Numbered from the stretch's first letter, positions 28,570 through 36,771 are shown. The stretch is 64,000 nt of DNA from Chitinophagales bacterium (GCA_023957215.1 JAMLHH010000005.1:58671-122670); one strand, 5' to 3'. Numbers and translations are program-made. The notes: a model not told the origin generated them from the letters alone.

Positions 28570-29463
28570 CTAACAATTTTCCAAAATACATTCCGTATCC
28601 GAATGTTCTATCTGTATGGTAGGATGTATAATATGATGTTTGCTCATTACTTCTTGTACTGCTTGATAGATAGGTGTATAATCTTTAATATCTGTTGGTT
28701 TTATAATGACATGAACTGAGGCGATGTGATAATTTCCGTCCATCGTCCAAATATGCAAATCGTGAAAATCTTCTATACTTTCGATAGATTTTAAATCAGC
28801 CTCTAACTGTTTGGCATCTACATCGTCCGGTATATATTGCAACATAATTTTGAAAGTCTGTATAATATTATCTATTGCATTGTATGAGATAAAGAGAGCA
28901 ATACCGATAGCCAGCACGCCATCTATCCAATACCAATGTGTAAAATAAATAATAATGGAGCCTATAAATACCGCAATCCAACCTAAGACATCTTCTAAAA
29001 GATGCAACATTACAGCACGTTTATTGACATTGTGGGTATCTTCTTCATGTCTGATTTTTAGAAAAGCAAAACCATTGACGGTAAGTCCCAAAATGGACAA
29101 TCCTAACATACCTATACTTTGCACCGGTTCCGGGTGTATAAAAGAATTGACGGCACTGTATATCATGACACCGACACCAATGATTAAAAAGATAGAAAGT
29201 CCAAAGGCAGATAAAAGATTAAATCGCCGGAAGCCATAACTAAATTTTTCCGTTCGTTTTCTATTGGATAACTTTTCAAAGAGTACGGCAATTCCGATAG
29301 CTACTGCATCCATAAAATCATGGAAAGAATCTGCAATAATAGCAGTCGAATTTGTCAAAAAACCACCTATTAATTCTATAATAGAAAATCCCAAGTTCAT
29401 AAAGAAAGCCAAAGCCATTCCTTTTGAATTTGATTCATGATGATGGTGGTGATGTCCTGACAT
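28570..29463 (-). CDS. Cation diffusion facilitator, zinc-type exporter
   Basis: A 297-residue CDF transporter with a His-rich N-terminus (MSGHHHHHHESN), six predicted membrane helices (about 15-210) and a C-terminal cytoplasmic domain (about 215-290, HDLHIWTMDGNYHIASVHV). The intramembrane metal sites read DSFHDFMDA in helix II and HLLEDVLGW in helix V, the H/D pattern of zinc/cadmium exporters. It is likely an independent gene next to the sulfur operon. Confidence 0.92.
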   Translation of the reverse strand: MSGHHHHHHESNSKGMALAFFMNLGFSIIELIGGFLTNSTAIIADSFHDFMDAVAIGIAVLFEKLSNRKRTEKFSYGFRRFNLLSAFGLSIFLIIGVGVMIYSAVNSFIHPEPVQSIGMLGLSILGLTVNGFAFLKIRHEEDTHNVNKRAVMLHLLEDVLGWIAVFIGSIIIYFTHWYWIDGVLAIGIALFISYNAIDNIIQTFKIMLQYIPDDVDAKQLEADLKSIESIEDFHDLHIWTMDGNYHIASVHVIIKPTDIKDYTPIYQAVQEVMSKHHIIHPTIQIEHSDTECILENC

Positions 29464-29551
29464 ATCAGGGAGTAAAAATAGGTAATAATTTTTTGCGAAC
29501 GCTTTTTTATTTATTGACTTAACAGTTTGGCAAATTATCTTTTATATCTGA

Positions 29552-30046
29552 TTATATGGTAATAAAGCTTCTTTGGTGATATAATAGACCGGTTTTTTCA
29601 TCCGTCTTTTTAGCCTCTATGACTCGACCGACCAAGATGATATGATCTCCCACTTTTATAATCTCTTCTTTCTGGCAAAATAATATAGAGGGAATATCTG
29701 TGATGATAGGCGTTTGAAACTCATTTTTCTCGTACTGAATAATTGAAAATTGCTCTTCGGACGTCAAACCTTTTTGTGCCAGATGTTTACAAATATGGAT
29801 ATGGTTTTCATTGGGAAAATGTACTGCAAAATGAGAAGTATTTTTGATGACTTCACAAAACTGAGAACCGCAATCAATATTAAAGGTTATTAAAGGTGGT
29901 CGCATAGAATGACAAGTAAAAGAGCTGATAGTCACAGCTCTTTTTACTCCATCAAATTCGGCAGTTATAATAGTGAGAGGAACGGGAAGTTCACTCATAA
30001 TATCTTTTAATCGTTCAGCTACAGATGGATGATTACTTGTCATCAT
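29552..30046 (-). CDS. Flavin reductase-like domain protein
   Basis: A 164-residue protein of the FMN-binding flavin reductase family (NADH:flavin oxidoreductase component of two-component monooxygenases). The landmarks are PLTIITAEFDGVKRAVTISSF, RPPLITFNIDC and FAVHFPNENH. It starts 4 bp after the FMN reductase gene, at the end of the organosulfur operon, and would supply reduced FMN to the two monooxygenases encoded upstream. Which reductase serves which oxygenase cannot be read from sequence. Confidence 0.85.
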   Translation of the reverse strand: MMTSNHPSVAERLKDIMSELPVPLTIITAEFDGVKRAVTISSFTCHSMRPPLITFNIDCGSQFCEVIKNTSHFAVHFPNENHIHICKHLAQKGLTSEEQFSIIQYEKNEFQTPIITDIPSILFCQKEEIIKVGDHIILVGRVIEAKKTDEKTGLLYHQRSFITI

Positions 30047-30050
30047 AGAT

Positions 30051-30638
30051 TTAAAATTGAGGACCTAATTGATTTAAAAATTTACTTTTATCCAAAAATG
30101 TATTGAGTTCGGCAACTGCTTTTCCCAAGGTTTCTAAGCGTTGAATAATCTTGGCATCCGTGATGAGCTGTCCTTCATATTGGAAACTGTTGACATAGAC
30201 TCCACCTACCAAATAAGCTCCAAAGAAAGAGGCAATAGGTCCTAACTCCTGGTTGATTAAAAGGTAGTGGTGGTCGGTAGCTCCCGTTCCTATAAAGCCT
30301 ATGGGTCTATTTTGTAAAGGTGCTTTATCTGACTGCCACTTCCCTCTCGGTATCATATCAAATAAGTTTTTTAACACACCGGAATAACTCCCTCTATAAG
30401 CCGGTGTGCCAATAATAAAAGCATCGCTTTCTATGATTTTGTTTAAAAGCTTGGCTGTATCTCCCGTATATTCAATTAATTTTCTACTGTCTGCCGTATC
30501 TATTTTATAATCGGCTAATGAAACAATTTCTGTTTCGATATTAAATTCTTTTTCGGCTGCTTGTACTGCTATTTCTACCGCTGTCTGTGTCTTAGAAGGC
30601 TCTGAAACACTTCCTACTATTCCTAATAATTTGCTCAT
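30051..30638 (-). CDS. NADPH-dependent FMN reductase (SsuE/MsuE-like)
   Basis: A flavodoxin-fold protein of 195 residues from the ATG at 30638; the frame is open 15 codons further up, but MSKLLGIVGSVSEPSKT is the normal family start and has a better context. The phosphate-binding loop GSVSEPSKTQ, GTPAYRGSYSGVLKNLFDM and RPIGFIGTGATDHH identify the NAD(P)H FMN reductase family found with alkanesulfonate and dimethyl sulfone monooxygenases. It sits in the operon 75 bp after the DmoA-like gene. Confidence 0.88.
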   Translation of the reverse strand: MSKLLGIVGSVSEPSKTQTAVEIAVQAAEKEFNIETEIVSLADYKIDTADSRKLIEYTGDTAKLLNKIIESDAFIIGTPAYRGSYSGVLKNLFDMIPRGKWQSDKAPLQNRPIGFIGTGATDHHYLLINQELGPIASFFGAYLVGGVYVNSFQYEGQLITDAKIIQRLETLGKAVAELNTFLDKSKFLNQLGPQF

Positions 30639-30713
30639 ATCTTTTTGTTTTAAAATTGGCTGCTTATCATTTGAAGTAAGCATCCTTGTGAAAATAATTT
30701 GTGACGATTTGCT

Positions 30714-32105
30714 TTATTGTACGACTTCTTTAACGATAGTACGTGCAGGGTGGTCTTCCGGCAAATGAGCTTGTTCCCTTTGATATAGACGACTTCTTAA
30801 GTCTTTGTATTTATATTCTGTACGGAATATACCTCTTTTTTGAAGTACCGGAACTACCATTTCTACAAAATCTCTAACAGTTCCACTATGCTCAAGTTCA
30901 GTTATGTTAAATCCATCAGCCCCTATTGAACTCCACTCTTCTATCCAATCGGCAATTTTATCTGGAGTACCCACGACTACGGGCATAAACGAGCCTAACG
31001 CAGCAGTTTTTGCAATTTCTTCCATAGTCCAATCTCTCACATGTTTAGAGGCGGAGCCCGGAGTACTTCTTGCAAATATGCCCAACATCCCTTGATGTGC
31101 CTCTGTTTTGATATCTGCTATCACTTGTGTAGGTTGATATTGTGAAAAATCAATACCGGTGGCACCACCTGTATGTGCAAGTGCCGCATCATAGCTTGAG
31201 AATTTTTTATAAGCTTCATACTTAGCTTGTGCAACTTCTTCCGTTTCACCAACTATAGGTACAAAACCTGGAATTATCTTTATATTATCAGGATTCCTGC
31301 CAAAATTTCTTGCACGTTGACGAATGTCTTTGATATAGTCTTCTACTAAATCTTTGGTTGGATACATTGTAAAAACAGCTTCTGCATGCTTTGCCGCAAA
31401 ATCACGACCTTTGCTTGATTGACCAGCCTGGTATAATACAGGCGTGCGTTGTGGTGAAGGTTCACAGACGTGAGGACCAGGTACCTTGAAATATTTTCCT
31501 ATATGATTGATTTTGTGAACCTTACTTGGATCGGTAAACACTCCTTTTTCTACATCTCTAATAACAGCATCCTCGTCCCAGCTTTCTTCCCATAATTTAT
31601 AAAGTACTTCTAAGTATTCATCTGCTCTTGCATAGCGTTCATCATGTGGAAGCAAGTCATCTAATCCTAAATTTTTTGCGGCATGGGGTAAATAGGATGT
31701 TACAATATTCCAAGCGACACGCCCTTTTGTCAAATGATCTAAGGTGGAAAATTTACGGGCTAATAAATAAGGTTGTATGTAAGTTGTAGAATGTGTAGTG
31801 GCAAAGCCTAAGTGCTGAGTTGCATAAGCCATTGCTGATATAATTAATAAAGGATCGTTGACCGGAGTCTGCATCGCTTCACGAATTGAAGCATCTGCAT
31901 TGCCACCATAAGTATCGTACATCCCTAATACGTCTGCAAGGAAAATAGCGTCAAGCTTTCCTCTTTCCGCTATGAGTGCTAACTCTACCCAATAATCTAA
32001 ATCTTTATAACGATAAGCTTGATCACTGGGATGTCTCCATAGACCACCATTGAGGTGACCTACACAGTTCATTGTAAATACGTTGAGACTGATTTGTTTT
32101 GACAT
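30714..32105 (-). CDS. FMN-dependent monooxygenase, DmoA/NtaA/DszA family
   Basis: A 463-residue bacterial luciferase-like monooxygenase. The stretch WRHPSDQAYRYKDLDYW, the segment PVNDPLLIISAMA, TLDHLTKGRVAWNIVTSYL and CEPSPQRTPVLYQAG match my recollection of dimethyl-sulfide monooxygenase DmoA, which splits dimethyl sulfide to methanethiol and formaldehyde using FMNH2. Related family members act on nitrilotriacetate or dibenzothiophene sulfone, so the substrate is inferred from this match and from the sulfur context (sfnG upstream, SAM riboswitch ahead of the operon). Cytosolic. Confidence 0.8.
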   Translation of the reverse strand: MSKQISLNVFTMNCVGHLNGGLWRHPSDQAYRYKDLDYWVELALIAERGKLDAIFLADVLGMYDTYGGNADASIREAMQTPVNDPLLIISAMAYATQHLGFATTHSTTYIQPYLLARKFSTLDHLTKGRVAWNIVTSYLPHAAKNLGLDDLLPHDERYARADEYLEVLYKLWEESWDEDAVIRDVEKGVFTDPSKVHKINHIGKYFKVPGPHVCEPSPQRTPVLYQAGQSSKGRDFAAKHAEAVFTMYPTKDLVEDYIKDIRQRARNFGRNPDNIKIIPGFVPIVGETEEVAQAKYEAYKKFSSYDAALAHTGGATGIDFSQYQPTQVIADIKTEAHQGMLGIFARSTPGSASKHVRDWTMEEIAKTAALGSFMPVVVGTPDKIADWIEEWSSIGADGFNITELEHSGTVRDFVEMVVPVLQKRGIFRTEYKYKDLRSRLYQREQAHLPEDHPARTIVKEVVQ

Positions 32106-32153
32106 TGTTTTGTTTTTAATAGTGAAAATTGTATTTTTAAATATTAGACGCTT

Positions 32154-33230
32154 TTATATAGATATCGTTTCTTGAATGGGATTGACCTTCTTAACGGCAC
32201 TGATGATATCTTTTCCGAATTGAGCCAGGTCTTCTGAATAATGTAAAAAACCAGCTAATACAATATCTACACCTATTGCATCAAGTTGCCTGATTCTTTC
32301 TACAACCTGTTCTTGAGTTCCGATGAGACCTGTCTTAAACCCGTCATTGTATTGAATCAGGTCGTTAAAGTCAGAATCTGACCACATTCCTTCCCCTTCA
32401 GGTGAAGATTTTCCTGCTTGTCTCACAGATTGTTTAAAAGCTTCAACAGAATCTTTGGACGCATTACTAATAATATTTTCCAACTCTTGCTTAGCCTCCT
32501 GTTCGGTGTCTCTGGCAATGACAAAACCATTGATACCGACTTTTGGCGGTTTTCTTCCATATAATTGGGCATATTCACGAACTTTTTTAACGATTCCTTT
32601 TATCTTTTCTAAGCTTCCGCCATTGATAAATATTACATCAGCTGATTTTCCTGCCATTCTTAAAGCCCTGTCAGACCCCCCGCCAATAAATAGTGTTGGT
32701 TGTGTTGCAGGTTTGGGTTCAGAAGGGGCTTTGTCAATTCTATAAAATCGTCCATTGTAACTAAATTCTTTTTCTGTCCACAAACCTCTTAGTACATCGA
32801 TAAACTCTTCACTTCTAGCGTATCGTTCGTCATGTTCTAACCATGGCTCTCCAAATTTTGTAAATTCATCTTTTAACCATCCACTAACGATGTTTAAGTG
32901 AAATCTCCCGTTAGAAATGTGTTCACTTGTTGCCACAAAATTGGCAATTGCAGCAGGATGCCAAAGTCCCGGATGTAGGGCGCCAATCAAGTTAAGAGAG
33001 TCAGTATTAGCGGCCAACGCATTCGCAACACTCAATGCTTCTAATTGAATATTAGCATTGTAACTTCCAATAAATCTAGCCTGTGCCAGTCCATACTTAA
33101 ATCCGACTTGCTCTGCTGATTGAGCTAATTTTTTGTTGTACTGATAGGTCCAGTCGGTTTTCATGGGCCAATTTGTGATAGCTAATCCACCACTAACATT
33201 CGGCACCCAATATGAAAATTCTGTTTTCAT
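32154..33230 (-). CDS. sfnG: Dimethyl sulfone monooxygenase SfnG-like
   Basis: A 358-residue FMNH2-dependent monooxygenase. FSYWVPNVSGGL at the N-terminus, GEPWLEHDERYARSEEF at about 127 and the C-terminal run KSSPEGEGMW, IQYNDGFKTGLIGT and VLAGFLHY match SfnG, which converts dimethyl sulfone to methanesulfinate, a step in scavenging sulfur from dimethyl sulfide. It is the first structural gene after the riboswitch and leader peptide (178 bp from the leader stop to this ATG), and leads an operon with the DmoA-like enzyme and two flavin reductases. Confidence 0.88.
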   Translation of the reverse strand: MKTEFSYWVPNVSGGLAITNWPMKTDWTYQYNKKLAQSAEQVGFKYGLAQARFIGSYNANIQLEALSVANALAANTDSLNLIGALHPGLWHPAAIANFVATSEHISNGRFHLNIVSGWLKDEFTKFGEPWLEHDERYARSEEFIDVLRGLWTEKEFSYNGRFYRIDKAPSEPKPATQPTLFIGGGSDRALRMAGKSADVIFINGGSLEKIKGIVKKVREYAQLYGRKPPKVGINGFVIARDTEQEAKQELENIISNASKDSVEAFKQSVRQAGKSSPEGEGMWSDSDFNDLIQYNDGFKTGLIGTQEQVVERIRQLDAIGVDIVLAGFLHYSEDLAQFGKDIISAVKKVNPIQETISI

Positions 33231-33345
33231 AATAATTGATTTTAATTGTTTTGTAAATATTTTAAAAATTAATAAATTAAATAATATATTAAAACACGAT
33301 TAACGTATTTTGATAAAGTTTTAAATTGTTGGAAAAATGAGGTCA

Positions 33346-33363
33346 AGGCTTCAGTTAAAGCCT
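33346..33363 (-). terminator. Hairpin with T-rich tail before sfnG (candidate attenuator)
   Basis: On the minus strand AGGCTT, a 6-base loop TAACTG and AAGCCT form a perfect 6-bp stem, extended by GTC/GAC across a small internal loop, and CTCATTTTT follows. This has the shape of a weak intrinsic terminator between the leader peptide and sfnG. Confidence 0.5.
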
Positions 33364-33402
33364 ACGACACTAAAAATGTGTTTGTTGGAATTTAAAAGGA
33401 TA

Positions 33403-33417
33403 ATGTGCTTAGCACAT
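33403..33417 (-). promoter_or_regulatory. Hairpin with the leader stop codon in its loop
   Basis: The minus strand reads ATGTGC-TAA-GCACAT: the last two codons of the leader peptide (Met, Cys) form one arm, the stop codon is the 3-base loop, and the next 6 bases form the other arm. A ribosome reaching the stop would melt it, while one stalled on the Cys/Met run would leave it free to form. Confidence 0.65.
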
Positions 33418-33525
33418 AGACATCAAGCAACACATACAACACATACAACACATACAATCATCTAAAAGATAGTGAGGTCTTGTAATGGTGTCTGAGCCTG
33501 TTTTTAAAACAAATGTGTCCTTCAT
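33409..33525 (-). CDS. 38-residue Cys/Met-rich leader peptide
   Basis: ATG at 33525-33523, stop TAA at 33411-33409. The first 23 residues are ordinary (MKDTFVLKTGSDTITRPHY, then LLDD). The last 15 contain Cys at 24, 26, 27, 29, 30, 32, 33 and 38 and Met at 25, 28, 31, 35 and 37; only Leu34 and Ser36 break the run. The core is CMCCMCCMCC, encoded by repeats of the 9-mer TGTATGTGT. It starts 7 nt after the riboswitch P1 helix and precedes the sulfur genes, so I read it as an attenuation leader sensing charged Cys/Met tRNA. An alternative is a small functional metal-binding or precursor peptide. It is too short for most gene finders. Confidence 0.78.
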   Translation of the reverse strand: MKDTFVLKTGSDTITRPHYLLDDCMCCMCCMCCLMSMC

Positions 33526-33531
33526 AATTTT

Positions 33532-33639
33532 AATTTTTTATATTACTCTCTTTTCAGAGAATCAGGATTTAGTACCTTACATTTTGCAGGTTACTAGTAG
33601 GTCATTGAGCCTGTCTCTCGCTACTTCTTTATAAAAATT
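33532..33639 (-). promoter_or_regulatory. SAM-I (S-box) riboswitch
   Basis: The minus-strand RNA aligns with the SAM-I core: UUAUAAAGA for UUAUCAAGA, GAGAGACAGGCUCAAUGA for the canonical GAGGGACUGGCCCGAUGA, then AGUAACC, and AAGGUACUAAAUCC for GGUGCCAAUUCC. The helices form: P1 AAUUUUUAUA (33639-33630) with UAUAAAAAAUU (33542-33532, one extra A); P2 AGUAG (33625-33621) with CUACU (33600-33596) and inner GAG with CUC; P3 ACCUGCA with UGUAAGGU; P4 UCUCU-GAAA-AGAGA. SAM binding would stabilise P1. The 3' arm of P1 ends 6 bases before the leader ATG, so the likely output is control of leader translation. It precedes sulfur-acquisition genes, as expected of the class. Confidence 0.85.
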
Positions 33640-33676
33640 GGATACTTAAAAGTTCTTTCCTTTGCCGTATCTTGGA

Positions 33677-33706
33677 CAAATGTAGAGCTATATTTTATAA
33701 TTCAAA
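33677..33706 (-). promoter_or_regulatory. Promoter of the riboswitch-sfnG transcript
   Basis: On the minus strand TTTG (33706-33703), an 18-base spacer and TACATTTG (33684-33677) match the Bacteroidota -33/-7 consensus perfectly. The expected transcription start near 33670 lies about 30 bases before the riboswitch P1 helix. Confidence 0.75.
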
Positions 33707-33748
33707 ATCTTTTGCAACTTATTTTTAAAAAAAGATAAAAATTTTATG

Positions 33749-34198
33749 TTAAAGTATCTGACTTACTTTTTTACATACGTATTTTAAAAGTGTTTCATCC
33801 TCTTCGGTAAAAGGATTGACCTGATGACTATCTATATCAATCTGCCCGATATTTTTCCCGTCTTTAAAAATGGGAATGACAATTTCTGCTTTGGTCTCAA
33901 TACTACAAGCCAAATAATTGTCTTGTGCATATACATCCGGTACGACAAAAGTATTGTTGGATACTGCTACCTGACCACAAATACCTTTTCCAAAAGGAAT
34001 GATAATATGATCGGTAGGCGCACCTACATAAGAACTTAATTTTAATTCCGGTTTATCCCCATTGTTAAAATAAAAACCCACCCAATTATAATGTGCCACT
34101 TTATCGTGTAGCAGTTTGCAGACATTATACAATGTATCTTCTACACTTTCATTGGACTTAAAAATATGGTCAATCTCTTCTTTTAAAAGTTCTATCAT
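33749..34198 (-). CDS. Free methionine-(R)-sulfoxide reductase (GAF domain)
   Basis: A 149-residue GAF-domain enzyme. The frame is open much further up, but the ATG at 34198 (MIELLKEEID) gives normal family length. HYNWVGFYF, GKGICGQVA and YLACSIETKAEIVIPI carry the conserved residues, including Cys in GICG and ACS, of the fRMsr family, which reduces free Met-R-sulfoxide to Met with thioredoxin. Its stop lies only 43 bp upstream of the promoter of the SAM-controlled sulfur operon, in the same direction, giving a local sulfur/methionine theme. Confidence 0.88.
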   Translation of the reverse strand: MIELLKEEIDHIFKSNESVEDTLYNVCKLLHDKVAHYNWVGFYFNNGDKPELKLSSYVGAPTDHIIIPFGKGICGQVAVSNNTFVVPDVYAQDNYLACSIETKAEIVIPIFKDGKNIGQIDIDSHQVNPFTEEDETLLKYVCKKVSQIL

Positions 34199-34418
34199 GG
34201 TGTGAAGATAAATGCTTATACGGAATAAAATGATGTTGTGATATAAAAATTGGCATAAAAGCTCTATGGGCGGATAGATGAAATGACGAACTGACCCTGA
34301 AATACTGATGAGGACTGAAGGTTGAGAGATGGAACACAATAGAACTTTAATATTAGATTTTATGCAAAATAGAAAGTCTCAATACTCATTACAAAAAGTC
34401 TCAATACAAATAAAGATT

Positions 34419-35315
34419 TTAAAGTTCATTGTAAAAATTACTTTTCTTTTGAGCGTACTGATAACCAATCTCCCACCATTTTTTCATTTTCTCTTGATTG
34501 AAAATCAGTGGATTGGTGGTCAACACTGTGGGCGTATAGTATAAGTTGAGAATGACATTGTTTTTGGCGGCGACAAACTTTCCGATTTTAACGCTTTGAT
34601 TTTCAATTCTATTTGCCATGTAGGAAAATAAATCCGTCATTAACGAGAAAGCATTTTTGGCAGGTAGCTTGTTGACATTTTCAAACTCGGTACGTAAGAT
34701 AATAACATCGACTATCTTAGCTCCCCGCTGAATCGCTTCCACGATTGGGACGGTATCACCAAAGCCGCCATCTACATAATCGTGTTTATTTTTGGTACCG
34801 ACACTCATAAATGGTGCAAAGTTAGCTGAAAGCCATATCCATTCACAAAAATCTTTATAACCGAAATCTTTAATAGATTTATATTCGACTGTATCTAAAG
34901 ATAGATTGGAGACAGTGACCACGACGTCTTTGTCGCTGTGTTTGAGCTTGTAAAAATCTTCTTCAGTGAGTGTATTGAAAATGAGTTTTTTGAGATTTTC
35001 ACTTTCTCCAAAAGTTCTCTTTCCTTGAATAAAACCCTTAATCATGCTCAGGTGGTTTATGCCGATTTTATCTTCCTGCACCGTGTTTTTGATGGTGAAA
35101 GGCATGTGGTTAAAGATATCGTCTTGACTGACATGGGTATAGACTTCCTTTATTTTTTGTACTTCCCCTAAAGCCAAATGGGAGATGAGCAGACTGCCGG
35201 TAGAAGTGCCTACAAATAAGTCGTATTTATATTGGAGGGTATCTATTAAAAATTCTGCAACACCGCCGGCAAATGCGCCTTTACTTCCTCCACCTGAAAT
35301 GACCAAAGCTCTCAT
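34419..35315 (-). CDS. Patatin-like phospholipase
   Basis: A 298-residue cytoplasmic patatin-family acyl hydrolase. It shows the oxyanion loop GGGSKGAFAGG at residues 8-18, the nucleophile elbow GTSTGS at about 37-42 (catalytic Ser in G-x-S-x-G) and the catalytic Asp in DGGFGD at about 180. No signal peptide or membrane helix is visible. Substrate unknown; patatins hydrolyse phospholipids or lysophospholipids. Confidence 0.9.
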   Translation of the reverse strand: MRALVISGGGSKGAFAGGVAEFLIDTLQYKYDLFVGTSTGSLLISHLALGEVQKIKEVYTHVSQDDIFNHMPFTIKNTVQEDKIGINHLSMIKGFIQGKRTFGESENLKKLIFNTLTEEDFYKLKHSDKDVVVTVSNLSLDTVEYKSIKDFGYKDFCEWIWLSANFAPFMSVGTKNKHDYVDGGFGDTVPIVEAIQRGAKIVDVIILRTEFENVNKLPAKNAFSLMTDLFSYMANRIENQSVKIGKFVAAKNNVILNLYYTPTVLTTNPLIFNQEKMKKWWEIGYQYAQKKSNFYNEL

Positions 35316-35413
35316 GCTTGCGTTTTGATGTTTTTAATTATAAACAACACAAAAAAAAGACTTGTTCAAATAAAGAAAATGCTTAATAAAAAAGAAATGG
35401 TTACAAAACCCTG

Positions 35414-35884
35414 TCAGGAAGCGCTTTTATAATTTTTGATTAGGTTTCTTAACTTGCCCCGAGAGTTGTTGCCGCTATTTTGAGTATCTTCCTTTTTGAA
35501 AATCCAAAGACGCTGTATTGTATAATTGTAGCCTAAAGAGACCACCAAATCAACAAGAATCCGACTGATGCGATAATCTAAATGAAGTGTTTCGGTCATT
35601 AAGTAAGTGCCACCGGATTTTAAGAGTACACTTCCCAATACAACAACCGAGAAGAATTTCAACAGTTGTTGATAGATATTTTCGCTCGTAGGTTCAAAAG
35701 CCCAGTATTTGTTGAGTGAAAAGTTAACCAATGCACCGAGAAAACCACTGATCCAAATCGCAAAGACGTAAAAGATTCCAAACCACTCCACACAAGCAAC
35801 CATGACCGACCAGTCAAAAATTCCACCTAAGAAAGCAGAAACCTGTGACTTACCGAAAACCTTTACGCTGTCTTTAGTCAACAT
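35414..35884 (-). CDS. GtrA-family membrane protein
   Basis: A 156-residue protein with four predicted membrane helices and the GtrA pattern: FLGGIFDWSVM in the first, GFLGALVNFSLNKYWAFE between the second and third, and RILVDLVVSLGYNYTIQRLWIF at the end. GtrA proteins move lipid-linked sugars or act in surface polysaccharide assembly. Its ATG overlaps the stop of the CDP-alcohol transferase by one base (TAATG), so the two are translationally coupled and probably share a membrane lipid/polysaccharide role. Confidence 0.85.
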   Translation of the reverse strand: MLTKDSVKVFGKSQVSAFLGGIFDWSVMVACVEWFGIFYVFAIWISGFLGALVNFSLNKYWAFEPTSENIYQQLLKFFSVVVLGSVLLKSGGTYLMTETLHLDYRISRILVDLVVSLGYNYTIQRLWIFKKEDTQNSGNNSRGKLRNLIKNYKSAS

Positions 35885-36603
35885 TAATTATGTACGGCGT
35901 TTTTAATTTCTTCATTTTTCCTTTTCTCTTCTTTTTCACGTTTATCTCGCTCATCACCTAATTTGATAGTTTTAACAGTGTCTATGATATCTATTACCAT
36001 AATAACACCCGTGACTATCATCGCAAAAGTTTTAATTGTTCCTGCAAAGTAAACCTCTGCGAGTATTATCAAACAAAGAATAACCCTTACCTCGGTAGGA
36101 CCGACTGGTCCAGGATCAATAATATATTGGTCTGTAATTTTGTATTTTAAAAGTGCCACTATCATAGCCCATGCGTAAAAAGTAGCAAAGAAGAATACGG
36201 TAATTTTATATGGTTCTTCCAAATAAATATAAAATCCAAAACTCATCATAATCAGTGCCATCCAATCCATAATCATATCTAGACTAAATCCAAACCATTT
36301 TCTTGGAATATTTCTGTAATAGGCAAGTCTGCCATCCAAAGAATCACCAAACCATTGTATGGCAAAACCTAAAATTGCTATGAAGAGGTAATTCCTATTT
36401 TGGTGAGTATGTGCCAAATAAAATGCAGTGGGAACTAAAAGAGAACCCAGCAGTCCAAAGACTGTAAGCATATTAGAAGTGACGAATGAGGGAACTATTC
36501 TACATAAAAATAAAAGAGTGGGTTGCTCTATGTGTCTAAGGATATTTCTACGATCACGTTCGATAGAGCCTTTTTGTTTTTTGTCGTTGCTATTTAAAGC
36601 CAT
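35884..36603 (-). CDS. CDP-alcohol phosphatidyltransferase family protein
   Basis: A 239-residue integral membrane protein. The signature D-x2-D-G-x2-A-x-x-R...G-x3-D-x3-D is present as DSLDGRLAYYR followed by GFSLDMIMD near residues 87-115; the usual Arg directly after Ala is a Tyr here, with Arg two residues later. Enzymes of this family move a phospho-alcohol from a CDP carrier to an acceptor such as glycerol-P, serine or inositol-P. The C-terminus is a charged Lys/Glu tail. Substrate not predictable. It overlaps gtrA. Confidence 0.8.
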   Translation of the reverse strand: MALNSNDKKQKGSIERDRRNILRHIEQPTLLFLCRIVPSFVTSNMLTVFGLLGSLLVPTAFYLAHTHQNRNYLFIAILGFAIQWFGDSLDGRLAYYRNIPRKWFGFSLDMIMDWMALIMMSFGFYIYLEEPYKITVFFFATFYAWAMIVALLKYKITDQYIIDPGPVGPTEVRVILCLIILAEVYFAGTIKTFAMIVTGVIMVIDIIDTVKTIKLGDERDKREKEEKRKNEEIKNAVHN

Positions 36604-36771
36604 TTGAAAGACATTTTATGAAAGCAAAGTTATATTTGAAGAAATCTTAAATGCATGAATCCGATGTTAAATAAAATGCATATATTTTAAAATGCCGATA
36701 AGCCATTAACTATAAAAGGTTAGAAATTTTTTGTTTGTGAACTAAAATGAAAACTTTAAGTTAAGTCGCTG

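Noticed and set aside
33421..33460. Short tandem repeat (CACATACAA units) that could look like a microsatellite or mini-CRISPR
   Set aside because: The 9-base units are explained as Cys-Met-Cys codons of the leader peptide; no spacers or cas genes are nearby.
34198..34339. N-terminal extension of the GAF-domain methionine sulfoxide reductase
   Set aside because: The extra 47 residues have no homology pattern, and the ATG at 34198 matches the family start.
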